Source of the DNA: an uncultured Alphaproteobacteria bacterium
Lineage (GTDB): Bacteria; Pseudomonadota; Alphaproteobacteria; UBA2966
Direction: 5' to 3'
NCBI GenBank assembly: GCA_958295725.1
Contig: OY282368.1
Coordinates: forward strand, 2,502,001-2,566,000
DNA: 64,000 bases
The translations under genes and the position numbers were made by a program. The notes under the pieces are model-generated. The model was not told the origin of the DNA. It ran no database searches and was given only the letters and a program-made list of their open reading frames with translations. Shown piece by piece: positions 1 through 9,853 of the stretch; the first letter of the stretch is position 1, and every line of letters begins with the position of its first letter.

Positions 1-833
1 CGGGCGCCGTCGCGCAGTGCGTGGCGGGAATCGACATCGCGTTGTGGGACATGGTCGCCCGGCACCGGGGCATACCTCTTCGCCACCTGTTGTCGCCCTC
101 GGCCCTGGAGGCGGTGCCCGCCTACGCGAGCGGGATCAATCCGGACGGCGCGTCGGACACGGTGGAACGCGCCCGCGCGGCAGGATTCCGGAACTTCAAA
201 CTCAAGATCGGTTTCGGCGAGAATCGGGATCTCGGCAACATGAGGGAGATCGCCGACGGACTCGCCGACGGCGAGCGTTTCATGGTCGACGCCAATCAGG
301 CATGGGATCTGCCGACGGCGGCCGACATGGTAGACCGGATGGCGGGGCTGCCTCTCACGTGGCTGGAAGAGCCGTTGCCGGCGGACCGGCCGGCGGAGGA
401 ATGGCGGGCGCTGCGCGAGGCCTCGGAGTTCGCGCTGGCCGGCGGCGAGAATCTGCGCGGCGAAGAGGCCTACCGGAGCCTCGTCGAGGCGGGTTGGTGC
501 CGTTTCGTGCAACCGGATGTCTGCAAATGGGGCGGAGTCACCGCTTGCCGACGTGTCGCGCGGATGATCGCCGACGCGGGCCTGACCTATTGTCCCCATT
601 TCCTGGCGGGTGGCATCGGCCTCCTGGCCTCGGCGCACCTGCTCGCGGCGGCCAACGGCGATGGGCTGCTCGAAGTGGACTTCAATGCCAATCCGCTGCG
701 GGAAGGACTGGCCACGCCGTATCCGGAACTCGTCGACGGCGCGTTGACGCTCGACGATGCCCCGGGGCTCGGCGTCGCGCCCGATCTGGCCGCGGTGCGC
801 GACATGCAGGTGATGCACGTCGAGATCTCATAG
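1..833 (+). CDS. Mandelate racemase/muconate lactonizing enzyme family protein (5' partial)
   Basis: This is the C-terminal part of an enolase-superfamily enzyme, which abstracts an alpha-proton from a carboxylate substrate using Mg2+. The reading frame is open from base 3, so the true start lies left of the window. Visible catalytic elements are the KLKIG lysine motif near residue 61 of the visible part, the metal ligands Asp (DANQAW), Glu (EEPLP) and Glu (GGEN), an Asp in QPDVCKWGG and a His in CPHFLAGG. The Asp-His pair points to the mandelate racemase subgroup (sugar-acid or hydroxyacid dehydratase or racemase). The exact substrate cannot be read from sequence. It converges with the CMD-family gene and overlaps its end by 6 bases. 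Confidence 0.9.
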   Translation, partial: GAVAQCVAGIDIALWDMVARHRGIPLRHLLSPSALEAVPAYASGINPDGASDTVERARAAGFRNFKLKIGFGENRDLGNMREIADGLADGERFMVDANQAWDLPTAADMVDRMAGLPLTWLEEPLPADRPAEEWRALREASEFALAGGENLRGEEAYRSLVEAGWCRFVQPDVCKWGGVTACRRVARMIADAGLTYCPHFLAGGIGLLASAHLLAAANGDGLLEVDFNANPLREGLATPYPELVDGALTLDDAPGLGVAPDLAAVRDMQVMHVEIS

Positions 834-1394
834 GCCATGACGCCGGTTCGACAGGGACGGCGGCGCACCGTCGGGGACCGGAACCTCGAAACCGTTCAAG
901 GTCAGCGCCACCAGGACGTAGTAGCCGACGATGCCCACCAGATCGACAACGCCCCGCTCGCCGAGCGGCGCCAGCACGTCGGCATAGGCTTCGTCCGACA
1001 GGCGGTGCGTTTCCAGCAGCTCCGTGACCGCCGCGTGGACCGCGCGTTCGTCCTCGCGGGCGAACTCGGGCGGTCGGTCGTTCCTGATGGCTTCGATCGC
1101 GTCGTCCGAAATGCCGGCGTCGCGGGCAACCGGTTCGTGCAGGTGCCATTCCACCTGGCATGTCGTGTGGCGCGCGACGGTCAGGATCGCGAGCTCGGAG
1201 AGACGCGGCGGCAGCGACGAGCCGAAGCGACAGAAGGCGCCCAGCTTCTGGGCCCGCCCACACAGCTCGGGGCTCCTCAGCCAGGCGTGGAAGGGTCCCT
1301 GGACCTTGCCGCGCGGGCCTCCGGCTATCTCGTCGTAGACTTGGCGTTGCTCCGGCGACATGGCGTCGAGGTCGAGTTCCGGAAGGCGGGTCAT
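828..1394 (-). CDS. Carboxymuconolactone decarboxylase (CMD) family protein
   Basis: A 188-residue protein with the all-helical CMD/AhpD fold. The core segment (LSELAILTVARHTTCQVEWH) carries the family's Cys and the Trp-x-x-His arrangement near residues 70-85. AhpD-type peroxidase members have a CxxC pair and this protein has only one Cys here, so a decarboxylase-like or unknown role is more likely than peroxide reduction. It lies between an enolase-superfamily enzyme and a 2-hydroxyacid dehydrogenase, which suggests a part in aromatic-acid or sugar-acid breakdown, but that is inference from neighbours. Confidence 0.85.
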   Translation of the reverse strand: MTRLPELDLDAMSPEQRQVYDEIAGGPRGKVQGPFHAWLRSPELCGRAQKLGAFCRFGSSLPPRLSELAILTVARHTTCQVEWHLHEPVARDAGISDDAIEAIRNDRPPEFAREDERAVHAAVTELLETHRLSDEAYADVLAPLGERGVVDLVGIVGYYVLVALTLNGFEVPVPDGAPPSLSNRRHGL

Positions 1395-1405
1395 CGCGGG
1401 TTCCG

Positions 1406-2368
1406 TTACGCGGGCCGGGGGTTCAGAACACGAATCGGGCTACCGGCCAGCCATGACTCGATATTCTCCACGGTCTCCCCGTAGAACAGCCGGTAACTTT
1501 CCTCGGTGACGTAGCCGATGTGCGGCGTGAGCACCACGTTGGACAGGCTCCGATACGGATGGTCCGCCGGCAACGGCTCGATGTCGTACACGTCGAGGCC
1601 GGCGCCCGCGATGGTGCCTTGCCGGATGGCGTCGACCAAGTCCGATTCCCGAACGATCGGTCCGCGCGAGGTGTTGATCAGGAAGGCGCTCGCCTTCATG
1701 CGGGCGAGTTCCTCGGCGCCGATCAGGTCGCGGGTGCGCTCGCTCAATACCAGGTGGATCGTGACGAAATCGGACCGGGTCAGGAGCTCGTCCTTGCCGA
1801 CCCGCGCGGCGCCGCATTCATCGGCTCGTTCGTCGGTCAGGTTCCGGCTCCAGGCGATGACGGACATCCCGAACGCGGTCGCCACGCGCGCGACCCGGGA
1901 ACCGAGCCTGCCGAGACCCAGAATGCCGAGGGTCCTCCCCGCGAGGTCCGCGCCTACAGTGGTCTGCCACCGTCCGTCGCGCATGTTCGCGAACTCGAGC
2001 GGAACGCGTCGGGCCAGCGCCAGTATCAGGGCCCAGGTCAGCTCGGGAGTGCCGGTCGCCAGGGAGGCCGTGTGACATACCGTAATCCCCCGCTCGTCGG
2101 CCGCGGCGACGTCGATCGAGGCGTTGCGCGGTCCGGTCGTGATCAGCAGCTTCAGATCCGGCAATTCCGCGAAGAGGTCCCGGGGAAAGGGGGTGCGCTC
2201 GCGCATGGCGCAGACGATGTCGAACCCCTTCAACCGCTCGGCCACGGCGGCGGTTCCAGAGAGGTGGTCGTTGAAGACCACGACCTCCGCCCGCGCGGAC
2301 ACCCGGCTCCAGTCGGCCATGTCGAGGGCGACGTCCTGATAGTCGTCGAGAACCGCTATGCGCGTCAT
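1406..2368 (-). CDS. D-isomer-specific 2-hydroxyacid dehydrogenase
   Basis: A 320-residue NAD(P)-dependent dehydrogenase that interconverts 2-oxoacids and D-2-hydroxyacids. The Rossmann fingerprint GILGLGRLGSR is near residue 150. The catalytic Arg is in INTSRGPIV, the Glu in YDIEPLP and the His in TPHIGY. The open frame runs further upstream to 2473, but I chose the ATG at 2368 because GGAAGGAAG sits just before it and the family N-terminus (MTRIAVLDDYQ) begins there. The next gene, the CMD protein, starts 11 bases after the stop and is probably co-transcribed. Substrate is unknown. Confidence 0.9.
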   Translation of the reverse strand: MTRIAVLDDYQDVALDMADWSRVSARAEVVVFNDHLSGTAAVAERLKGFDIVCAMRERTPFPRDLFAELPDLKLLITTGPRNASIDVAAADERGITVCHTASLATGTPELTWALILALARRVPLEFANMRDGRWQTTVGADLAGRTLGILGLGRLGSRVARVATAFGMSVIAWSRNLTDERADECGAARVGKDELLTRSDFVTIHLVLSERTRDLIGAEELARMKASAFLINTSRGPIVRESDLVDAIRQGTIAGAGLDVYDIEPLPADHPYRSLSNVVLTPHIGYVTEESYRLFYGETVENIESWLAGSPIRVLNPRPA

Positions 2369-2532
2369 CCGTCTTCCTTCCGGAGCGTCCAGTGCTCTCG
2401 CGCACCGTATCCGGGCCGCGCCGCGCGTCACAAGCCGGGCATATCCCGTGTAGGGGGACGAAAGTCGGGGCACATGGCGGAAAACGCCGGAAGACGGCGG
2501 AAAACCGCGGATGGCTTTACAGCTTTACGAAT

Positions 2533-2668
2533 CAAGTCGTGTCACTCCCGCGGCAGGCCGAAAGTCCGCATGGGGGTCCTCCTTCACGCCGTCTGTTCGA
2601 ACCAACAGCGTCGGAGACCCTCACCCTTACATCAAGGACCGTGTCTCACATGTGTCTGAACCAGGACA
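2533..2668 (-). mobile_element. IS481-type element, right-end remnant
   Basis: This segment matches the transposase 5' leader and right terminus of the complete element at 34141-35279 (for example the shared CAACAGCGTCGGAGACC and CTTACATCAAGG). It ends in the inverted repeat whose reverse complement starts TGTCCTGGTTCAG. No transposase coding sequence remains. The flanking intergenic stretches 2369-2532 and 2669-2900 show no gene; the first has short repeats around GGCGGAAAAC near 2475-2510. Confidence 0.85.
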
Positions 2669-2900
2669 GATCGAGCATCTCGAGGCATGTGCACTGTGGC
2701 GTTTTCCGAGCGCGAGGCGCTGCCTCGGTGCGGCCGGATATCGCCTGTCTGGTCCAGGCGGGCGAATAGAATCCGCCGGTTCCGAGCAGGTTCGGGACAA
2801 TATATGAACATAATCGCAAAGGCGGCCGCGGCTTGCCGTTTGCCGGCAGCCGGACCGAACCGATACGCCGCCGCTTTCGGCGGTCAGGAGGCGCTGCAGC

Positions 2901-4562
2901 TCAAACGCGCGACCCGCCCTTGCGATCGCGTTCCTCGAGGAGGCGCTTCGCCAGCGCCCGCGCCTCGTCCCGACCGACGATGAAACGGTCTTTCGGCAGG
3001 CGCCGGAAGACGTCGAAGGAGGCGAGAACGCGCTCTACGGGGCCGGAGAGATCCTTGACGATGCACTCGGTGTCCTTCACCCTGGCGGCGTCGACCAGCT
3101 TCTCCACGACCCGCGCGGCGCTGTCGTCCATGTAGACGGTACTGGAAAAGTCCAGGATGACCACCTCGTGGTCCTGGATGTCCATGCTGATCGCCCACAG
3201 CAGTTCGTTGGCCGACGCCATGGAGAAGTAACCGCGCAGATCCACGAAGCCGACGCGAGCCGCGAACGGATCGGCACTGGTGTCGCCCTCTTCGTCGAGG
3301 AAAAACGTCCGGTCCAGCAGCGGCACGGAGACCACGTTGTCGAATTCTACCCGCCCCACCTCGCTCGCTCGCGTCAGCACGGAGACGACCAGACCTACGG
3401 CCACGGCCGTCACCAAGTCGGTGAACACGGTGAGTGCCAGGGTGACCAGTATCACCGTGACATAATCGCGAGAGATATATGGGACGCGGCTGAGGAAATG
3501 CCAATCGACGATATCCCAACCGATCTTCATCATGATGGCGGCGAGGGCGGCGATCGGAATGGCCTCGGTAATCCCTCCGCCCTCCAGAACCAGAGCGAGC
3601 AGCATGATCGAACGCAGCGCGCCGGACACCGGGGTGCGGGCGCCGGCCCGGATATTGACGGCGGTGGTTATCAGCGACGCCGATCCGGGCAGCGTTCCCA
3701 GCAGGCCGGCGGCGATGTTGCCGAGTCCCTGGCCCACCAGCTCCCGACCGGGTTTGTGGCGGGTGAGGGTGAGGGAGTCGTGCATCTGCGACGACAGCAG
3801 GCTGTTGACGGAACTGATGAACGCGAGGATCAATGCCGGTTGTACGGCGCCGGCGAGAAAGTCCGGGGACAGCACCGGCACCTGGAGCGTGGGCAGGCCG
3901 GTCGGGAGCGCCCCGACCGTCGGCACGCCGCCCGGCAGGGCGAACGCCACCGCCGTGCCGACGACCAGGGCAACCAGGTACGCGGGCAGGAACCTGCCGA
4001 TCCGGGACGGCCACCAGATGCATACGGCAAGCGTGACCGCGCCGACGACGGCGGCGTTCGCGTCGAGGGCGGCGAACGCGCCGGGCCAGGCGCGGACGGT
4101 CTCGACCAGCCCTCCCCCCATCGTGGCGGTCGCGCCGAGCAGCGGCGAAACCTGGCCGATCATCACGACGATGCCGATGCCGGCCATGATTCCGGCGATC
4201 ACGGAATACGGCGTATGGGAAACGAAGCGGCCGACGCGCAGGGCACCCAGCGCGATCTGCATCAGGCCGGCCAGCATGACGATGGTGAAGGCCTGGGCCA
4301 GATTGCCGGCGTACTGCGTCAGGACCACGGTCATCGCGACCAGCATCGGTGCGCTGGTATCGGAGCTCTGGGCGCGCGTGCCGCCGAACACCGCTGCGAA
4401 GAAACCGATGGCGATGGTGCCGTAAAGCCCCGCCAACGGCCCCAACCCGGAGGCGACGCCGGCGGCCAGCGCCCACGGCAGCACGATCACCGTCGACGCG
4501 ACCGCGCCGGCAGCGTCCCCGGTGAGCGTTTTGAGGTCATAGGACAAGCGCACGCGCCACAA
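2901..4562 (-). CDS. SulP family inorganic anion transporter with STAS domain
   Basis: A 553-residue inner-membrane transporter of the SLC26/SulP family, which moves sulfate, bicarbonate or other small anions. Residues about 15-410 form the multi-helix membrane domain (for example AGAVASTVIVLPWALAAGVA). Residues about 430-535 form a cytoplasmic STAS domain with VVILDFSSTVYMDDSAARVV, where the family's phosphorylatable Ser/Asp loop lies. Length is typical. It stands alone and is bracketed by remnants of one IS type (2533-2668 and 4624-5048), so it may have moved as part of a composite element. The transported anion cannot be deduced. Confidence 0.92.
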   Translation of the reverse strand: MWRVRLSYDLKTLTGDAAGAVASTVIVLPWALAAGVASGLGPLAGLYGTIAIGFFAAVFGGTRAQSSDTSAPMLVAMTVVLTQYAGNLAQAFTIVMLAGLMQIALGALRVGRFVSHTPYSVIAGIMAGIGIVVMIGQVSPLLGATATMGGGLVETVRAWPGAFAALDANAAVVGAVTLAVCIWWPSRIGRFLPAYLVALVVGTAVAFALPGGVPTVGALPTGLPTLQVPVLSPDFLAGAVQPALILAFISSVNSLLSSQMHDSLTLTRHKPGRELVGQGLGNIAAGLLGTLPGSASLITTAVNIRAGARTPVSGALRSIMLLALVLEGGGITEAIPIAALAAIMMKIGWDIVDWHFLSRVPYISRDYVTVILVTLALTVFTDLVTAVAVGLVVSVLTRASEVGRVEFDNVVSVPLLDRTFFLDEEGDTSADPFAARVGFVDLRGYFSMASANELLWAISMDIQDHEVVILDFSSTVYMDDSAARVVEKLVDAARVKDTECIVKDLSGPVERVLASFDVFRRLPKDRFIVGRDEARALAKRLLEERDRKGGSRV

Positions 4563-4623
4563 ACCCTCCTCGCCATGCGGAAGCAGGACAGTATAGCCCG
4601 CCGCGTGCGCCGCGCCGACGGTA

Positions 4624-5048
4624 TGTCCTGGTTCAGGACATATGAGACACGGGGGTCTCTTTGGCTGTCAGTGAGTGAAGGTACTCGGCGGGGGTGTGTC
4701 CGCCAAGGGCTTGGTGCGGTCTGAAGGTGTTGAATTCATCGGCGAAGGCGTCGATCCATCGGTCGATGTGGTCGAGGTTGTCGTCGGGCAGATCCCATGA
4801 GGCGTAGAACTCGCATCGCCAGGCGCCGTTGTTGCGCTCGACGTGTCCGTTGAGCTTGGGCGAGCGTGGCGGGAGTTCGAAGAGGTCGATGCTGCGGCGC
4901 TGGCATTCGGTCTCGAAGTCGGCCTTATGGCGGGTCGGTCGGGGTGTGGCGAGACGGTGAGGGTGTCGAGTTGGACGGTCTCGCCGAGTGTTGTGGGCTT
5001 GTGGCCCCTGAACAGGCGTATGGCCTGACGCGCCGGTCGGCGGGCGTC
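4624..5048 (-). mobile_element. IS481-type element, left-end remnant with internal deletion
   Basis: It begins with the element's left terminus TGTCCTGGTTCAGGACATAT and continues with strong identity to 34141-34443, the 3' part of the transposase gene. After GTCTCGAAGTCGGCCTT it jumps to sequence matching 34600 onward, so about 155 bp of the transposase gene are deleted. Similarity fades near 5048. The transposase frame is broken. Confidence 0.9.
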
Positions 5049-5113
5049 ATTTTCGCCGGGTTCGGCGGCGAGGCCGTGGAGCCGCCCCGGTCACGGCCTG
5101 CGCACCGAACGCT

Positions 5114-8100
5114 CTACCACCTGATGCGCAGTTCGAGTCCGACGCCGTGCTCGGTGTCGGCGCGGCCTTCCTTGCGTTCGGCCTCGATGCCCAGGTCGAA
5201 CCCGGCGCCCAGGCCGAGGCGGACGCCGGCGCGCATGTCGCGCTCGCCGCCTTGCGCCAGACCGAACCCGGCGTAGGGGGTTGTCACTCCGGCGCCGCCG
5301 AACGCGGGCAGCCCGTAGCCCAGTTCCGTCTCCAGGCGCGCCTCGTTGCCACCGTCCGCCGGGCGCGCCGCCGCCACGCCCTCGTCCCACAGCCGCGCCA
5401 CGCCGCTCCCGGACGCGCCCCAGCTCGGGAGCAGCCGGAACGACAGGCCGAACCCGTCCGCGTCCGGGGCCAGACGCATCGACCCCGACGCGCCCCACTC
5501 CTCGACGTCTTTGTTGTGGACCAGAAGCGCGCGGCCCTCCGCCTCCACCGTCAGGCCCCGCGCCGGGTCCGTCCAGGACAGACCGCCGCCGGCCTCCAGG
5601 CCCGCCCCCGTCGCGCCGTCGCCGCCGTCCCAGCGCACGCCCGCTTCCAGCGTCGGCGTCAGGGACGCGCCATCCGGCAGCGCATGGGCCCGGCTCCCCT
5701 CCGCCGCCAGACGCAGACGTTGCGTCTCCGCCGACACCGCCGCGATCGCCACCCCGTTGTCCTTCACCCGCCAGCGCGTCGCCTCGGCCGATCCCTTGGC
5801 CTCCAGAGTCGCGGGGCCTCGCGACCACACCGGCACGGACCCGCCCGCGGCGCCCGCCAGGAACCGGCTGTCCGCTTTCTGCGCCCCGAACCGCTCGCGC
5901 AGGTCCGCGTCCACGATCTCGATCTCGCCCCAGCCGTAACCGGCCGCCCCCCACAGCCGCGCCCCGTCGCCCGCGGCCCAGCCCAGGTAGGGCGTCAGAG
6001 ACGTCATCCGGCTCTCGTGCGAACCCGCGATCGCTTCGCCCTGGCTCCGGTCCGTGTAGTCCACGTCGCTCAAGAACCACGACGCCGCCAGACCGCCCCG
6101 AAGGTCCGGCCGCAACGCCGCGTCCGCGCCCAGGTGCGCCGAGAACGCATCCCCCGACCAGTCCAGCGCATTCTCGTCCCGCGACAGGCGCCGCCAGTCG
6201 CCCGAACCCCACGCCACGACGCCGCCGGCGCCCGGACCGCCCTCGCCGTCCGCGGCCAGGCCGAAGGCGAAGGACTCGCCCCCCAGAAGCTCCTTCCACG
6301 ACACGTCGCCTTCCTCCAGGGCGCTCTCGTTGGCCCGCGCGAACCCCGCCGCCGTCTCCAGCCCATCGGCCACCGTGGGCGCCGCCGCATCGGGAGACTC
6401 CAGACGCCCCGTCACCGCGTCCAGCGCGCTCCCCCACAGCGCACGAGACAACTCTGGCAACACCGACTCGTTGATCGCCTTCAGGCGCACCCACAGGGCC
6501 GCATCGTCGTCGACAATCGTCCCGGTCCCCTCGCTCGCGTCGGCGAGGGTCGCGTTCACCGGGCCGCTCAACCGGACCACCACCGTCTCGTCCGCCTCGT
6601 CCGTCGCGTCCCCGGTCACCGTCACGGCGATGGGCTGGCTGGTCGTCCCCGCCGCGAAGGTGAGCGTCCCGGCGGGAATCGCCGTGTAGTCGGTGCCCGA
6701 GGTGGCGGTGCCGGTGCCCGCGTCCGCGTAGCCCACCGTCACCTGGTTGCCGCTTGCGGCGTTCAAGGAGACCAGGAAGCGCAGGGTCCCGCCCCTGGTC
6801 CCCGTCCCCTCCGTGACGATCGGACTGTCGATAGAGAGCGTGGGCGCGACGGCGATGGTGAACGTCAGCGTCTTCTCCGACCCGTCCGCGTCCCGCGCCG
6901 TCCAGCTATACTCCGTCGCAGAGAACGCCTCCGTCGGCCTCCCCGACAACGTCCGCGTCGCCGCGTCGAACGTCAGCCCCGGCGGCAGCGACTCCGCCGG
7001 CGTGAGCGCGTAGGTTATCGGCGGGACTGCCGTCCCCTCCTTCACCAGAGGCAGCACCAGCGGCTCGATCGCCTCGTCCACCGTGTAGACCTGGTTGGAG
7101 CCCGCGAACTCGATGCTCCTGTCCGAGAACTCGATGCTCCTGTCCGCGTAGCCCAGAGCGAAGGGCGAGAACGACGTCACCCCGCCGGCGCAGACCAGCA
7201 TCCGCGTCGCGTCCCAGGCCGAACCCGTCACCGGCGCCCAGGCGCTGCCCGCGTAGTGCAGCAACGTCAGGTCTTGGCCGCCCGCTACCTCGCGCGCGGC
7301 CGTCGCCGGAAGGCAGACCTCCACCCCGCCGGGCGGCACGGACGCCATGTCCGCCACGGAGATATCCACCGCCGTGCCGTCCACGACCGCGAACCCGGCC
7401 CCGGACGGCGGCAGGTTGTCGGGCGCCGGCGCGATGGTGAGCGCGATGCTGTCCAAGAGCGTCGCCGGAAAGTCGAGCTCAATCCCCGGGGGAACGCCGG
7501 CCCCGACCGTCACCTCCACCTCCCGCCTCTCGATGAAGTAGGTCCTCGTCCCGGACGCGCCGTCCGTCCTGACCGCGGTCTCGCCCGTCACCGACACCTG
7601 CAGCGACCCGGACACCCCGCCATAGCCGCCGCCCGACGCCGTGTGCGACACCGACGACGGCTCCGCGTCCGCGTAGTCGTTCCCGTCGTCCGTCGCCGTC
7701 ACCGTCACCGCCTGCGCCGCATCCCACCGGTTCACGCTGTTGGCGCTGTCGGCGATGGCGGCGAACTTCAGGGTGGTCGGGCTTGCCGTCACCCGGCCGC
7801 GGCCACTGACGGTCACCGTCACCGTCCCGGTCGGCCACGAGGTCAGCGCCACTGTGTAACCGGTCCCGTCCGGGTTCCCCTCCGTCACTTCGAGCACCCT
7901 CGAGCGATCGAAGTCCGGATCCTCCGCCCGCGCGAACGCCAACCCCATCTCGTCGTCCCTGATGGTCAGCGACGCTCCGGTGACCGTGCCCGCACCCTGG
8001 CTGTTCGCGGCCGTCCCCGAGACCGTCACCGTCTTGTCCTCTGCGTCCACATCGTTGTCCACCGCCGCGATGGTCACCGTGCCGGTCCTCGTCGTCGCGT

Positions 8101-9853
8101 TCGCCGCGATCGTCACCGTCGTCGCCGCGCTCAGCGTGTAGTCGCCCGCCACCGCGTTCGTCCCCGGCGCGGCCGACACCGTGATCGTCGTCGCCGCGCT
8201 CGACGGGTGCGACAGCGTCGCCGACACCGTCGCCACCCCGCCGTTCTCCGAAATCGACGCCGGCGATACCGCCAGCGTCACCCCCGGCGCCGCGTCGTCG
8301 TCGGTCAGCGTCAGCGTCGCCCCGGTCACGCTCCCCGCGCCCTGGTCGTTGGCAACCGTCGCCGTCACCGTCACCGTCCGGTCCGGCGAGTCCGTGTCGT
8401 TGTCGTTCGCCGTAATCGTCACCGTCCCGGTGCTCGTCGTCGCGTTCGCCACGATCGTCAGCGTCGTCGCGCTCGACAGACTGAAGTCCGCCGCCACCGC
8501 CGGGGACACCGCCGCCGCCGAGACCGTGATCGTCGTCGCGGCGCTCGACGTCCCGTCCAGCGTCGCCGTCACCGTCGCAACGCCGGCGTTCTCCGCGATC
8601 GAGGACGAAGACAGCAGCAGCGTCACCCCCGGCGCCGCGTCGTCGTCGGTCAGCGTCAGCGTCGCCCCGGTCACGCTCCCCGCGCCCTGGCTGTTGGCGA
8701 CCGTCGCCGTCACCGTCACCTGCTTGTCCGGCGAGTCCGTGTCGTTGTCGTTCGCCGTAATCGTCACCGTCCCGGTGCTCGTCGTCGCGTTCGCCGCGAT
8801 CGTCAGCGTCGTCGCGCTCGACAGACTGAAGTCCGCCGCCACCGCCCCCGCGCCCGCCGCCGCCGACACCGTGATCGTCGTCGCGGCGCCCGACGTCCGG
8901 TTCAGCGTCGCCGTCACCGTCGCAACGCCGGCGTTCTCCGCGATCGAGGACGAAGACAGCAGCAGCGTCGTTTGCGGCGCGTCGTCGTCGGTGATCGTCA
9001 GCGTCGCGCTCGACGGCGCCGCCACCCCGTTGCCGCCCGTGGCCGTCGCCGACACCGTGACCTGCTTGCTTCCCGACGCGACGCTGTTGTCGTTCGCCGT
9101 CACTGTCACGGTTCCGGTGCTCGTCGTCGCGTTCGCCGCGATCGTCAGCGTCGTCGCGCTCGACAGACTGAAGTCCGCCGCCACCGCCCCCGCGCCCGCC
9201 GCCGCCGACACCGTGATCGTCACCGCCGCGCTCGACACGCTCGACAGCGTCGCCGTCACCGTCGATACGCCGCCGTTCTCCGAGATCGAGGCGGGCGTGA
9301 GGACCAGCGCCGCATTCGGAGCCGATACAAGAGGAACCCACTCGGTCATGACAACGTTGCCGGCAGTGCCGCCGTAGTTCCTCCAACTAAGTCTGATGAC
9401 GACCCCGCCATTGTCGATCATCGCTTGGGTCGGAACGAAATTCGTCACCGTGAATTGGGATCCGGTGGAAGCAGTATCTCCTATGGACCTGAGTGACTGA
9501 CACGAGGTAGATGGGAGCGGCGGAGTCACCCTCGTCCAGGGACAAGCGGAAATCCCAGTGGGTTCCCAGAAACCACTTCCTCCTCCGGTGGAGAGTGTGA
9601 CTGACTGCTGAAGCATCAGCTCGCCTGTGAGGCTCGTCGTGGTCACGTCATGATTCCAGACACCGCCCGGCGTCCATCTGTCTCCCGGGCTCGGCGTCGT
9701 CTGGGCGAACGCCCGCGGCGCCAGAGCCGCGACCGTCACCAGCAGCAGGAGAACGGCCCGCGCCGGGACGCGAGAAGGGCCTCCTCTCCGGGGGGATCTC
9801 CGCCCATGCGCGCCAGCGAACGACCGTGAGCGTCGGGGCATGAACCATCCCAT
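5114..9853 (-). CDS. Calx-beta repeat autotransporter adhesin
   Basis: A 1579-residue predicted surface protein. The ATG at 9853 is preferred over one at 9913 because AAGGAG lies just upstream. A signal peptide with hydrophobic core VLLLLVTVAALAP is cut after AFA at residue 50. Residues about 180-620 hold tandem Calx-beta-like repeats, each ending in an acidic DDDA turn. Then come a putative Ig-type domain (LPPGLTFDAATRTLSGRP) and one more Calx-beta domain. The last 300 or so residues look like a beta-barrel with alternating polar and hydrophobic strands, ending in LELRIRW with the terminal aromatic typical of outer-membrane proteins. Role is inferred to be adhesion or surface binding. It is the largest gene here and lies next to IS fragments. 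Confidence 0.85.
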   Translation of the reverse strand: MGWFMPRRSRSFAGAHGRRSPRRGGPSRVPARAVLLLLVTVAALAPRAFAQTTPSPGDRWTPGGVWNHDVTTTSLTGELMLQQSVTLSTGGGSGFWEPTGISACPWTRVTPPLPSTSCQSLRSIGDTASTGSQFTVTNFVPTQAMIDNGGVVIRLSWRNYGGTAGNVVMTEWVPLVSAPNAALVLTPASISENGGVSTVTATLSSVSSAAVTITVSAAAGAGAVAADFSLSSATTLTIAANATTSTGTVTVTANDNSVASGSKQVTVSATATGGNGVAAPSSATLTITDDDAPQTTLLLSSSSIAENAGVATVTATLNRTSGAATTITVSAAAGAGAVAADFSLSSATTLTIAANATTSTGTVTITANDNDTDSPDKQVTVTATVANSQGAGSVTGATLTLTDDDAAPGVTLLLSSSSIAENAGVATVTATLDGTSSAATTITVSAAAVSPAVAADFSLSSATTLTIVANATTSTGTVTITANDNDTDSPDRTVTVTATVANDQGAGSVTGATLTLTDDDAAPGVTLAVSPASISENGGVATVSATLSHPSSAATTITVSAAPGTNAVAGDYTLSAATTVTIAANATTRTGTVTIAAVDNDVDAEDKTVTVSGTAANSQGAGTVTGASLTIRDDEMGLAFARAEDPDFDRSRVLEVTEGNPDGTGYTVALTSWPTGTVTVTVSGRGRVTASPTTLKFAAIADSANSVNRWDAAQAVTVTATDDGNDYADAEPSSVSHTASGGGYGGVSGSLQVSVTGETAVRTDGASGTRTYFIERREVEVTVGAGVPPGIELDFPATLLDSIALTIAPAPDNLPPSGAGFAVVDGTAVDISVADMASVPPGGVEVCLPATAAREVAGGQDLTLLHYAGSAWAPVTGSAWDATRMLVCAGGVTSFSPFALGYADRSIEFSDRSIEFAGSNQVYTVDEAIEPLVLPLVKEGTAVPPITYALTPAESLPPGLTFDAATRTLSGRPTEAFSATEYSWTARDADGSEKTLTFTIAVAPTLSIDSPIVTEGTGTRGGTLRFLVSLNAASGNQVTVGYADAGTGTATSGTDYTAIPAGTLTFAAGTTSQPIAVTVTGDATDEADETVVVRLSGPVNATLADASEGTGTIVDDDAALWVRLKAINESVLPELSRALWGSALDAVTGRLESPDAAAPTVADGLETAAGFARANESALEEGDVSWKELLGGESFAFGLAADGEGGPGAGGVVAWGSGDWRRLSRDENALDWSGDAFSAHLGADAALRPDLRGGLAASWFLSDVDYTDRSQGEAIAGSHESRMTSLTPYLGWAAGDGARLWGAAGYGWGEIEIVDADLRERFGAQKADSRFLAGAAGGSVPVWSRGPATLEAKGSAEATRWRVKDNGVAIAAVSAETQRLRLAAEGSRAHALPDGASLTPTLEAGVRWDGGDGATGAGLEAGGGLSWTDPARGLTVEAEGRALLVHNKDVEEWGASGSMRLAPDADGFGLSFRLLPSWGASGSGVARLWDEGVAAARPADGGNEARLETELGYGLPAFGGAGVTTPYAGFGLAQGGERDMRAGVRLGLGAGFDLGIEAERKEGRADTEHGVGLELRIRW
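7950..9310 (-). repeat. Four ~344-bp tandem repeats inside the adhesin gene
   Basis: The landmark CTGAAGTCCGCCGCCACCGC occurs at 8481, 8825 and 9168, and a more diverged version lies near 8133, giving a period of 343-348 bp (about 115 codons). Long stretches between the middle copies are identical at DNA level. This indicates recent duplication or gene conversion of the Calx-beta module, and copy number may vary among strains. Confidence 0.85.

Noticed and set aside
5147-9496. A 1449-residue plus-strand open frame
   Set aside because: It is antisense to the adhesin gene, is dominated by Arg and Pro runs, and shows no domain. It is a composition artefact of a repetitive GC-rich gene.
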